Notes: generated by a model not told the origin, from the letters alone. DNA of 10,570 bases from Immundisolibacteraceae bacterium (GCA_016763355.1 JAESTY010000216.1:1-10570); one strand, 5' to 3'. Numbered from the stretch's first letter, positions 1-6,211 are shown. Numbers and translations are program-made.

Positions 1-75
1 AATAAAACTATCAAACCCAGGGGTGGTTGCGGCTGCTTGAGGTGCGGCCATCGCATCGCTGACTAAAAAGCCCAT
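1..75 (-). CDS. yajC: YajC, preprotein translocase accessory subunit (N-terminal part, cut by window edge)
   Basis: Only the first 25 codons are present. They read MGFLVSDAMAA, then an Ala/Pro/Thr-rich stretch ending GFDSFI. This matches the start of YajC (E. coli begins MSFFISDAVAA), where a short periplasmic lead precedes a single membrane helix. The helix would lie beyond the left edge. YajC associates with SecD and SecF in the inner membrane and supports Sec-dependent export. A GGAG Shine-Dalgarno element sits about 11 bases before the ATG (complement of 87-90). The gene follows tgt on the same strand, as in many gammaproteobacteria, where secD and secF come next. The identification rests on the N-terminal match plus synteny. 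Confidence 0.88.
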   Translation of the reverse strand, partial: MGFLVSDAMAAPQAAATTPGFDSFI

Positions 76-476
76 GTTGGGAAAATCTCCATTAATTTGA
101 TTAAGAAAACATTTGAAAACAATGATTTGCGGGAATAGCGAAAGTTAATCCGACCATCCCCAAAGAGTAGCTTCCAATCCGGCTTTATCGTTCTAGTAAA
201 GCACTGACGCCACCAGCGCCAACCAACAGGAAAAGTCCTATGGCATAGCTTTTATTGAAATTATTAATGAACCGAACAATTATGCCACAGCACCGGCTAA
301 TTAAGCCCTGCATCCAGCCGAATGATCCCAACTGCGTTGACTAAGAAACAGTCCCGTTGGCGAGCATATTGCCATTGTCGATGGACAATCACATACAGCC
401 CTGCTAAATCAGGCTGGCCGCAAAAAACAATCTACTCGCCCGCTGCCCATGTATTGTTTGGTGACCAACCAATTAG
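76..476. other. Long tgt-yajC intergenic stretch
   Basis: About 400 bases separate the tgt stop from the yajC start. The stretch is AT-richer than the neighbouring genes and broken by stops in all frames. The only readable candidate is a 42-codon minus-strand ORF at 185-313, listed separately. A weak dyad with arms CAGCC (396-400) and GGCTG (412-416) is not followed by a T-run in either direction, so I do not call a terminator. No convincing promoter for yajC was found. An open stretch on the plus strand from 341 runs antisense into tgt and looks like noise. Confidence 0.5.
185..313 (-). CDS. Possible small single-helix membrane protein (42 aa), doubtful
   Basis: The minus strand reads MQGLISRCCGIIVRF, a short polar stretch NNFNKS, then the hydrophobic run YAIGLFLLVGAGGVSALL, and ends ER-stop. 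The Gly/Ala/Leu-rich run is about the length of one transmembrane helix, with a positively charged N-terminal part. It lies in the tgt-yajC gap on the same strand as both genes, so it could be co-transcribed. Against it: no good Shine-Dalgarno sequence precedes the ATG (only a weak GGGA about 14 bases upstream), and the frame is closed by a TAG 12 codons above it. I do not recognise a family. It could be a real small membrane protein, the tail of a decayed gene, or chance. Confidence 0.25.
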   Translation of the reverse strand: MQGLISRCCGIIVRFINNFNKSYAIGLFLLVGAGGVSALLER

Positions 477-1577
477 CTATTGCGCGCCAAGAAAGTCCTG
501 ACAAAAAGCTTCAAATCGCTGTTCAACGATCGCCTGGCGAATCTCGGCCATTAACCGTTGATAAAACCAGGTGTTGTGCAATGTCGCCAGACGAAATCCC
601 AGTAGTTCGTTATTGCGTAACAAGTGACGCAGGTATGCCCGACTGAAATTCTGGCAGCAGTAACAGCCACAATCCTGCTCTACCGGGTTGGTATCTTTGG
701 TGTACTGGGCATTGCGAATTCTAATCACGCCATAATGGGTGAACAGGTGACCATGGCGGGCGTTTCGGGTTGGCATCACACAGTCAAACATATCGATACC
801 ATGACTGACCGCGTTAAGAATATCGGCGGGTGTCCCTACCCCCATTAAATAGCGGGGCTTGTCAGCAGGCAGTTTGGGCGCCGAGTGAGCCAGGATTCTC
901 AACATATCCTGTTTTGGTTCACCCACAGATAGGCCACCCAATGCGTAGCCATCAAAACCAATAGCGGTCAGCCCCTGCAGGGACACATCCCGCAAAGACT
1001 CATGCATGCCTCCCTGAACAATTCCAAACAGCGCTGCACTACTATCGCCATGGGCATCTCGGCTGCGCTGGGCCCAACGAAGAGACAACTGCATTGAAGC
1101 CTCTGCTTGTTCAAGGTCTGCTGGATAAGGCGTACATTCATCGAAAATCATCACGATATCGCTGTTTAGAGAACCCTGTATCGCCATCGATTCTTCTGGA
1201 CCAAGAAATATTTTTGCACCATCAACTGGAGAGCGAAATTCCACGCCAGCCTCGGTTATTTTGCTGATAGTTTTCAGGCTGAAAACCTGAAACCCGCCTG
1301 AATCGGTCAATATCGGCCCTTGCCAGGCCATAAAATCATGAGGCCCGCCGTGGGCTTCAACCACCTCGGTTCCCGGCTTTAAAGCCAGGTGGAAAGTGTT
1401 ACCCAATACAATCTGCGCATCGCAGTCGATTAGTTCGGCTGGCGACAGGGATTTAACGGTGGCTTGTGTACCCACCGGCATAAAAGCCGGGGTTTCCACG
1501 TTTCCTCGGGGAAACTGGATCTGCCCCCGCCGCGCCTGACCATCAGTGCTGGTTAAACTAAACTGCATCCTGCTCAT
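477..1577 (-). CDS. tgt: Queuine tRNA-ribosyltransferase (tRNA-guanine transglycosylase)
   Basis: Tgt exchanges guanine-34 of tRNAs with GUN anticodons (Asp, Asn, His, Tyr) for the queuosine precursor preQ1. The 366-residue protein is close to the E. coli length of 375 and aligns throughout. Visible motifs are TDSGGFQVFSL around residue 91-101 with the general-acid Asp92, and GGLSVGEP around 214-221. FDCVMPTRNAR (264-274) carries the nucleophile Asp265. The zinc ligands are Cys303, Cys305, Cys308 and His334. The ATG overlaps the queA stop as ATGA, so translation is probably coupled. An alternative start at Met4 would align with the E. coli N-terminus, but no signal favours it. The gene is intact. 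Confidence 0.98.
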   Translation of the reverse strand: MSRMQFSLTSTDGQARRGQIQFPRGNVETPAFMPVGTQATVKSLSPAELIDCDAQIVLGNTFHLALKPGTEVVEAHGGPHDFMAWQGPILTDSGGFQVFSLKTISKITEAGVEFRSPVDGAKIFLGPEESMAIQGSLNSDIVMIFDECTPYPADLEQAEASMQLSLRWAQRSRDAHGDSSAALFGIVQGGMHESLRDVSLQGLTAIGFDGYALGGLSVGEPKQDMLRILAHSAPKLPADKPRYLMGVGTPADILNAVSHGIDMFDCVMPTRNARHGHLFTHYGVIRIRNAQYTKDTNPVEQDCGCYCCQNFSRAYLRHLLRNNELLGFRLATLHNTWFYQRLMAEIRQAIVEQRFEAFCQDFLGAQ

Positions 1578-2599
1578 GACAGGTCATTACGCAGCAAAAA
1601 CATCGCGTCTCCATAACTGAAAAAGCGGTAAGCCTGCGCAATTGCATGCTGGTAGGCGGTCTTCATTTGCCTGTAACCGGAGAACGCGCTGACCAACATC
1701 AGCAGAGTCGATTCCGGTAAATGAAAATTGGTAATCAAGCCATCAACACTTCGAAACCGGTAGCCCGGCGTGATAAATAGTTTGGTATCGCCTTCAAAGA
1801 TGTGCAACTGGCCTGACTGAGAAGCACTCTCCAGAGCCCGAACCGATGTGGTGCCGACCGCAATCACCCGACCACCGGCTTGCCGAGTTGCCACAACCTG
1901 GTCAACCACCTGCTGACTCACTGATAGCCATTCGGAATGCATTTTATGTTCGGATAAGCGCTCTACTCGAACCGGCTGAAAAGTGCCCGCACCAACATGC
2001 AGTGTCACTTCGGCATGGTCCACACCCATCTGCTTTAACTCAGCTAATAATTCCACATCAAAATGCAGACCCGCAGTCGGTGCTGCCACTGCGCCATCAA
2101 TTGAGCCAAAAACCGTCTGATAGCGCTCGGCATCAAAACTATCCGGATCCCGTTCGATATAAGGCGGCAAAGGCAATTGACCGATCTGTTTTAACAGTTC
2201 ATCCAGGGGGGCAGAGAAACTAAGCTCAAACAAATCATCTTCACGGCCTAACACCTCCGCCTGAAAACCTTCAGCGAGATTAATCAACGAGCCAACTTTC
2301 GGAGAACGGCTGCATCGAATCTGCGCATAGGCGCGATTGCCTCCGAGCAACCTTTCGATCATCAGTTCAAGCTTTCCACCGCTGGCTTTGTGGCCAAACA
2401 GGCGCGCTGGAATCACCCGCGTATTGTTGATCACCAGTAGATCTCCAGGGGCTAGCCAGCGCGGCAAATCAGTAAAATGCTGATCAGTAATCTGGCCGTC
2501 TGCGGGCATGCACAGCAAACGAGAATCACGGCGCTGAGGCAATGGCTGCTGGGCGATCAGTTCGGTAGGGAGGTCGTATCGGAAATCGGAGCGTTTCAT
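1574..2599 (-). CDS. queA: S-adenosylmethionine:tRNA ribosyltransferase-isomerase
   Basis: QueA transfers and rearranges the ribosyl group of S-adenosylmethionine onto preQ1 in tRNA, making epoxyqueuosine. This is the step after Tgt. The 341-residue protein carries the family blocks: N-terminal MKRSDFRYDLPTELIAQQP, NNTRVIPARL (58-67), APTAGLHF (173-180), HVGAGTFQPV (201-210), GTTSVRALES (249-258) and ITNFHLPESTLLMLVSAF (289-306). I place the start at 2599 because it aligns with known N-termini. An in-frame ATG 48 bases further upstream would translate through a GC-rich hairpin and adds non-conserved residues. No clear Shine-Dalgarno is seen. The stop overlaps the tgt start by 4 bases, so the two genes form a tight queuosine operon. 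Confidence 0.97.
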   Translation of the reverse strand: MKRSDFRYDLPTELIAQQPLPQRRDSRLLCMPADGQITDQHFTDLPRWLAPGDLLVINNTRVIPARLFGHKASGGKLELMIERLLGGNRAYAQIRCSRSPKVGSLINLAEGFQAEVLGREDDLFELSFSAPLDELLKQIGQLPLPPYIERDPDSFDAERYQTVFGSIDGAVAAPTAGLHFDVELLAELKQMGVDHAEVTLHVGAGTFQPVRVERLSEHKMHSEWLSVSQQVVDQVVATRQAGGRVIAVGTTSVRALESASQSGQLHIFEGDTKLFITPGYRFRSVDGLITNFHLPESTLLMLVSAFSGYRQMKTAYQHAIAQAYRFFSYGDAMFLLRNDLS

Positions 2600-2622
2600 G
2601 GGCGCGCGATGATACCCCAATA

Positions 2623-2640
2623 GGCCCCGTTTTCGGGGCC
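2623..2640 (-). promoter_or_regulatory. GC-rich hairpin in the queA leader
   Basis: A perfect 7-base inverted repeat, GGCCCCG-TTTT-CGGGGCC, ends 23 bases before the queA start codon. In minus-strand RNA it would form a stable stem with an AAAA loop. No T-run follows, so it is not an ordinary intrinsic terminator. It may influence ribosome access or mRNA stability. The structure is directly visible; any regulatory role is inference. Confidence 0.45.
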
Positions 2641-2696
2641 CAATCACACTTCCACTGCAGGATTAATTGAATTACACCGGATTAACCATCAAGGCT

Positions 2697-2724
2697 TTGA
2701 GTGTAATGCTTCTACCGCTATACT
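2697..2724 (+). promoter_or_regulatory. Sigma-70 promoter of tRNA-Leu with GC-rich discriminator
   Basis: TTGAGT (2697-2702) and TATACT (2719-2724) are separated by 16 bases and match 4/6 and 5/6 of the -35 and -10 consensus. The bases just after the -10 read TGCGCCGC, the GC-rich discriminator typical of stable-RNA promoters under stringent (ppGpp) control. Transcription should begin near 2731, about 85 bases before the tRNA, leaving a leader for removal by tRNA processing. Confidence 0.7.
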
Positions 2725-2815
2725 TGCGCCGCTTTCCAAGCAGGTTATTAGCTCAACATCATGGGTAACGGTGGCAGCTAAAAACACTTAACAAATTTGG
2801 AAAACAGATAAAAAT

Positions 2816-2902
2816 GCCGGGATGGCGAAACTGGTAGACGCACCAGACTCAAAATCTGGCGGGGGCAACTCCGTGTCGGTTCGACTCCGACTCTCGGCAC
2901 CA
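2816..2902 (+). tRNA. tRNA-Leu (anticodon CAA)
   Basis: The 87-base gene folds as a class II tRNA. The acceptor stem GCCGGGA pairs with TCTCGGC (one G-U). The D-arm contains TGGTAGACGC, and the anticodon arm is CCAGA-CTCAAAA-TCTGG with anticodon CAA, reading UUG. A long variable arm CGGGG-GCAA-CTCCG is typical of leucine tRNAs, and the T-arm is GTCGG-TTCGACT-CCGAC. The discriminator base is A and CCA is encoded. T5 (2903-2907) follows and may help termination. It is divergent from queA and convergent with the phosphatase gene, so it is transcribed alone. Confidence 0.97.
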
Positions 2903-2970
2903 TTTTTACTGGTTTTCCGCCTACCATTCAATATTCCAGGTAGACGAACTCACGACCCAACGAGGTCAGA

Positions 2971-4128
2971 TCAGTGTTTTCCGCATCTGACTTCGATCAA
3001 ACTAATATCATCAAGCTGATCCTGATCATCATCACTCGAAACCAGCGTGGTTACCATCTTTTCAAAACGGCCCTCAGCTGGCATGGTTTGCATCAACTCA
3101 CGTAACCCTTCTTCACCGACTATATTACCCTGGGCGTCTTTGCGCTCAATAGCACCGTCGCTATACAGATAAACTCGACTGTCGGCCGGCAGATCGTAAT
3201 TTATGGTTCCACTACGAAACTCAACTTCAGGCAATATCCCTAGCGGCATATGCATGGAGGCAAAGCTCATTAGCTCTTCGCCCTGGTCTGAGACCAGATA
3301 CCCCGGTGGCATCCCGCCCATCCACATTTCCACCTTGCTAAAGGACTGATCAAACAGCAGTGCGTTAGCGGCGAAAAACATCGAATCTGGCAAACTCTGG
3401 TGGAGGTAACCATTAATCTGGCGTACCAGTTCAGGTAATACAACCCCTTGCTGACACAAATCGAAAAAGGCCTGCTGGACCGGCATAGTTCCCATAGCCG
3501 CCTGCAACCCATGACCGGTAAAGTCGCCAACTAATACATAAACCTGCCCCACGGGTCCCTGGCTGATTAACATAATATCGCCGTTAAAAGCCGACGCAGG
3601 AGAGGTATGGTAGTGAAACCGTTCTGGGTCCTGATAACTACGCTGCAGGGCCTTATCAAAGAAGTGACCGATTAGATCTGCTTCCTGACGTAACCGACGG
3701 TTATAAAGACTTAACTCACGGTTGTTTTCAACCAGCTGCTGATTCAGTTCTCGAATACGCAGATGGGCACTGATTTTCGATTCCAATACCTCGGCCCGGA
3801 CAGGCTGAGCAATAAAATCATCCCCGCCTGCTTGAATAGCCTGCGTCAGGGAGCTATCAGAGGTTTGTGCGGTAACAAAAATAATCGGTAAATAGGCATC
3901 ATCTGGACGAGAATTCGCTTCCGCCTTAATCAACTCAGCAGCTTCATAACCATCCATATTAGGCATGGATATATCAAGCAAAATCAGGTCTGGAGACTGC
4001 TCTTTCGCTGCCACCACCGCCAGCACACCATCTTCGGCAGAAATGGTTTCATGTCCGAATTTTTCGCACAAACGCTGTAAAAGCAGTCGATTTGACGGCA
4101 GATCATCAACAACCAGAATCTTTGCCAT
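2971..4128 (-). CDS. Response regulator with PP2C (SpoIIE-type) serine phosphatase output
   Basis: The 385-residue cytoplasmic protein has a receiver domain (about 1-125): acidic pair Asp8/Asp9, phosphoacceptor Asp52 in LLDISMPNMDG, and Thr86. A charged, probably coiled-coil linker (about 120-160) leads to a PP2C/SpoIIE phosphatase domain (about 170-382). Its metal-binding motifs are present: GD at 183-184, GDFTGHG (201-207), YSDG (322-325) and LDDIS (372-376). Proteins of this type dephosphorylate a serine on a STAS antagonist, and a STAS gene ends 5 bases upstream. Oddly, the conserved receiver lysine is Gln108 (IAQPV where K-P is usual). There is no C-terminal HATPase kinase domain, unlike HsbR of P. 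aeruginosa. No strong Shine-Dalgarno is seen, so translation is probably coupled to the STAS gene. Confidence 0.92.
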   Translation of the reverse strand: MAKILVVDDLPSNRLLLQRLCEKFGHETISAEDGVLAVVAAKEQSPDLILLDISMPNMDGYEAAELIKAEANSRPDDAYLPIIFVTAQTSDSSLTQAIQAGGDDFIAQPVRAEVLESKISAHLRIRELNQQLVENNRELSLYNRRLRQEADLIGHFFDKALQRSYQDPERFHYHTSPASAFNGDIMLISQGPVGQVYVLVGDFTGHGLQAAMGTMPVQQAFFDLCQQGVVLPELVRQINGYLHQSLPDSMFFAANALLFDQSFSKVEMWMGGMPPGYLVSDQGEELMSFASMHMPLGILPEVEFRSGTINYDLPADSRVYLYSDGAIERKDAQGNIVGEEGLRELMQTMPAEGRFEKMVTTLVSSDDDQDQLDDISLIEVRCGKH

Positions 4129-4133
4129 TTCGG

Positions 4134-4439
4134 TTAGCTAAAGGTGAATTTTATTTCGAAATGTGCAGCTTCCAGAACTTTTCGAACATAAGGATCCGCC
4201 ACCTTAATAACAATTTCACCATCCGGCTTGCCCAAGTGGCTCTTCATTATCAGCATAGCCCCGAGAGCGGCACTATCCATATAGGTACAATCAGTAAGAT
4301 CAACCGTAATACTATAAGATTTCAAATCAGGTTCAATATAGGCATCACGCAAGTCCATCACCAGGTCGAAATTAAACTCGCCCTGCACCTTTATGGTCGC
4401 TTCTTTGATTTCTTCTGTAACGCGAGTCGTTATCGACAT
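4134..4439 (-). CDS. STAS-domain anti-sigma factor antagonist
   Basis: This 101-residue protein is a single STAS domain of the SpoIIAA/RsbV/HsbA type. The hallmark is VDLTDCTYMDSAALGAML (46-63), where Ser56 is the likely phosphorylation switch. The unphosphorylated form would bind and neutralise an anti-sigma factor or a kinase, and the phosphatase encoded next would restore it. I chose the ATG at 4439, preceded by GAGGA at a 5-base spacing. A longer frame starting at 4508 is rejected because it would begin upstream of the predicted sigma-28 transcription start and adds non-STAS residues. The closest described analogy is the HsbA-HsbR pair linked to FlgM in P. aeruginosa. The target here is not encoded in the window. 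Confidence 0.9.
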   Translation of the reverse strand: MSITTRVTEEIKEATIKVQGEFNFDLVMDLRDAYIEPDLKSYSITVDLTDCTYMDSAALGAMLIMKSHLGKPDGEIVIKVADPYVRKVLEAAHFEIKFTFS

Positions 4440-4444
4440 GGTTG

Positions 4445-4449
4445 TCCTC
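4445..4449 (-). promoter_or_regulatory. Shine-Dalgarno of the STAS gene
   Basis: GAGGA lies 5 bases before the ATG at 4439 (minus strand GAGGACAACCATG). It overlaps the in-frame ATG at 4451-4449, which argues for the downstream start. Confidence 0.75.
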
Positions 4450-4485
4450 ATCCATGGGTAGGCCGGTGGAGTTACTACGTCAAAA

Positions 4486-4512
4486 ATATCGGCATTCCTA
4501 ACCTGCACTTTA
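4486..4512 (-). promoter_or_regulatory. Probable sigma-28 (FliA) flagellar promoter
   Basis: The minus strand reads TAAAGTGC, an 11-base spacer, then GCCGATAT. The enterobacterial FliA consensus is TAAAGTTT-N11-GCCGATAA, so 13 of 16 defined positions match with the exact spacing, including the whole GCCGATA core. Transcription would begin about 7 bases downstream, near 4478. That leaves a leader of about 40 bases before the STAS start codon with its Shine-Dalgarno. The position and strand fit the STAS-phosphatase pair. The match is visible; use by sigma-28 is inferred. Confidence 0.72.
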
Positions 4513-4611
4513 ATTTTTAACTATTTTGCTGCACGCTCTCTTTGAGGCCTGACTATCCGCCTGGTAGTTTGAAAAGTGCTGTTCCAACGATAACGACTAG
4601 CAAACCTGTTC

Positions 4612-4633
4612 GTTGACACCTAGCAGTGTCAAC
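4612..4633. repeat. Perfect inverted repeat GTTGACAC-N6-GTGTCAAC
   Basis: Two perfect 8-base arms flank a 6-base spacer (CTAGCA on the plus strand). The element could be a DNA operator for a dimeric regulator or an RNA hairpin. TTGACA, the ideal sigma-70 -35 hexamer, occurs on both strands inside it, but no good -10 lies at the right distance on either. No T-run follows, so it is not a standard terminator. Confidence 0.6.
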
Positions 4634-4634
4634 T

Positions 4635-4707
4635 GGCCCAGGGCCTTCATAGTGGAAGCCTCTGGGCCGGCCTTATAAAAGCCTCAGGCCTTAATCCATC
4701 AGGGCCT
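4635..4707. repeat. Long imperfect hairpin plus GGCCT repeat cluster
   Basis: GGCCCAG (4635-4641) pairs with CTGGGCC (4662-4668). Inside this stem GG plus CTTC (4642-4648, one C bulged) pairs with GAAGCC (4655-4660), leaving the loop ATAGTG. The total is about 13 base pairs. GGCCT occurs four times, starting at 4642, 4669, 4687 and 4703. AGGCC at 4686-4690 can pair either with GGCCT at 4669-4673 or with GGCCT at 4703-4707, so two mutually exclusive folds exist. The block lies between the CDGSH gene stop and the STAS promoter. It may be a processed 3' end, a regulatory leader, or a dispersed repeat of the genome. Confidence 0.5.
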
Positions 4708-4763
4708 AAATTTGAAAGTGGCAGCTAAATCCAACGCTAAACACTAGACAACCAGTAGATCAA

Positions 4764-5000
4764 TTACAGCTTGTTATGGGTTCCGTCACAAAAAGGTGGT
4801 GTTTTGGTTTGCTTACATCCACACCAGACTACCCTGCCAGCCTGCTTTATCTCGTGCAGCAACGGCACAAACTCAGTGCCTTTGTGGGCACCGTCACAAA
4901 ATGGTTGATCGGCAGATTTTTTGCACGCACACCAGTAGTACTCACCTGGATCCATGTCCTCGATATAGGGTGTATTCTGTTGGGGATTTGAATCACTCAT
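4764..5000 (-). CDS. Small protein with two CDGSH iron-sulfur motifs
   Basis: This 78-residue soluble protein has two CDGSH-type [2Fe-2S] sites, each with three Cys and one His ligand. The first is CACKKSADQPFCDGAH (Cys24, Cys26, Cys35, His39). The second is CGCKQTKTPPFCDGTH (Cys60, Cys62, Cys71, His75). Both match the family pattern CxCxx(S/T)xxxPxCDG(S/A/T)H, so it belongs to the tandem-motif bacterial relatives of mitoNEET. Such proteins are thought to take part in iron-sulfur or electron transfer, but the exact role is unknown. There is no membrane segment or signal peptide. A strong Shine-Dalgarno GAGGAG (complement of 5007-5012) lies 6 bases before the ATG. The gene follows nadA after 140 bases and probably has its own AT-rich promoter region. 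Confidence 0.93.
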   Translation of the reverse strand: MSDSNPQQNTPYIEDMDPGEYYWCACKKSADQPFCDGAHKGTEFVPLLHEIKQAGRVVWCGCKQTKTPPFCDGTHNKL

Positions 5001-5140
5001 TGCTCTCTCCTCTTGTTTTAAAACCTGTTTTTAAAATGATTTGGTCATTGATCTCAAAAAAAACCAATCCACCAGCGGCCTTGCAGCGACAGCTTAACAA
5101 CAATAAAGTCTAAAACTCATTCATCGATAGTCTTTCTTTG

Positions 5141-6211
5141 CTAGGCATCACCGTCGCTAGCTATTTTTCGAGCTGAAACAAAATCAAGCATCCGCGCAAC
5201 CGGCAACACCGCTCTTTGAATAATTTCCGAATCCAGCGTGATCTCATTACCACCGTTTCTCAATAACTGACCCATTCGCTGCATGGTATTCATTGCCATC
5301 CAGGGACAATGAGCACAACTATTACAGGTCGCACTTTTTCCGGCGGTCGGTGCCTCAAGAAATTGTTTACCCGGCGCTAACTGACGCATACGATGGAAGA
5401 TGCCACGATCGGTGGCGACTATGAAAGTCGTCGCATCCGAATCTACAACTGCGGCAATCAGGGCACTGGTGGAACCCACCACATCTGCCTGCTCAATAAC
5501 CCCAGCAGGAGACTCAGGATGTACCAATACGGGAGCGTCGGGATGCTGCTGGCGTAACACGGCCAGTTCCTGGGCCTTAAACTCTTCATGGACCAGGCAG
5601 GCACCCTGCCAGAGCAACATATCGGCACCGGTTTGCTGCTGAATATAGCCACCGAGATGCTGATCCGGTGCCCATAGAATTTTCTCACCCCGAGCTTTTA
5701 AATCTGCAACGATTTCCAGCGCACAGCTTGAAGTCACCACCCAGTCGGCGCGCGCCTTTACCGCTGCGCTGGTATTGGCATAGACCACGACCGTGCGGTC
5801 TGGATGCTGATCGCAGTAGGCGGCAAAATCGTCCTCCGGGCAGCCCAGGTCCAGAGAGCAAGTGGCCTCCAGATCAGGTACCAATACGGTTTTTTCCGGG
5901 CTCAACATTTTCGCGGTTTCGCCCATAAAGCGTACCCCGGCGACCACCAGAGTTTTAGCCGGATGATCGCGCCCAAACCGAGCCATTTCTAGTGAATCAG
6001 CCACACAGCCGCCGCTATAATCGGCAAGCTCTTGAATAAGCTCATCGGTGTAGTAGTGGGCGACAAGTACCGCGTCCTGCTGGCGCAAAAGTTCGGTCAA
6101 TTCAGCAAACAGCGCCTGCTTGGCATTTTCACTAAGGTCGCTGTCCAGCGCTTCGTCCAGATCAGGGAAAAAAACTTGTGCACTTAGCGTATCTATCTGG
6201 TCTACATCCAT
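5141..6211 (-). CDS. nadA: Quinolinate synthase A
   Basis: NadA condenses iminoaspartate (from NadB) with dihydroxyacetone phosphate to quinolinate, the first pyridine ring of de novo NAD synthesis, using a [4Fe-4S] cluster. The 356-residue protein shows the three cluster cysteines in family context: Cys118 in EATCSLDLGCP, Cys205 in WQGACLVHEEF, and Cys302 in the CNSCAHCPWMAMN segment (equivalent to E. coli Cys113, Cys200 and Cys297). Other conserved segments are VAHYYTDELIQELAD (50-64), FMGETAKML and WAPDQHLG. The N-terminal 20-25 residues are variable, as is common. The Shine-Dalgarno is weak. An unassigned 200-base gap separates it from glcF, so I treat it as its own transcription unit. 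No clear promoter or repressor site was found there. Confidence 0.98.
   Translation of the reverse strand: MDVDQIDTLSAQVFFPDLDEALDSDLSENAKQALFAELTELLRQQDAVLVAHYYTDELIQELADYSGGCVADSLEMARFGRDHPAKTLVVAGVRFMGETAKMLSPEKTVLVPDLEATCSLDLGCPEDDFAAYCDQHPDRTVVVYANTSAAVKARADWVVTSSCALEIVADLKARGEKILWAPDQHLGGYIQQQTGADMLLWQGACLVHEEFKAQELAVLRQQHPDAPVLVHPESPAGVIEQADVVGSTSALIAAVVDSDATTFIVATDRGIFHRMRQLAPGKQFLEAPTAGKSATCNSCAHCPWMAMNTMQRMGQLLRNGGNEITLDSEIIQRAVLPVARMLDFVSARKIASDGDA

Noticed and set aside
341..646. Plus-strand open frame running from the tgt-yajC gap into tgt
   Set aside because: More than half lies antisense to the conserved 3' end of tgt, no Shine-Dalgarno is seen, and the peptide resembles no family I know.
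2600..2647. N-terminal extension of queA by 16 residues
   Set aside because: It reads through a perfect GC hairpin, and conserved QueA proteins begin at the residue equivalent to Met at 2599.
2921..2943. Inverted repeat CTACC...GGTAG between tRNA-Leu and the phosphatase gene as a shared terminator
   Set aside because: The stem is only 5 pairs with a 13-base loop and no adjoining T-run on either strand.
4440..4508. N-terminal extension of the STAS protein by 23 residues
   Set aside because: Its start lies inside the predicted sigma-28 promoter, and the ATG at 4439 has a good Shine-Dalgarno and the normal STAS beginning.
2771..4729. 12-base direct repeat GTGGCAGCTAAA at 2771-2782 and 4718-4729
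   Set aside because: A few matches of this length are expected by chance in a 10.5-kb window, and the two sites share no context.
5056..5063. T8 tract (minus strand) after nadA as an intrinsic terminator
   Set aside because: No stem of useful length directly precedes the T-tract on the minus strand.
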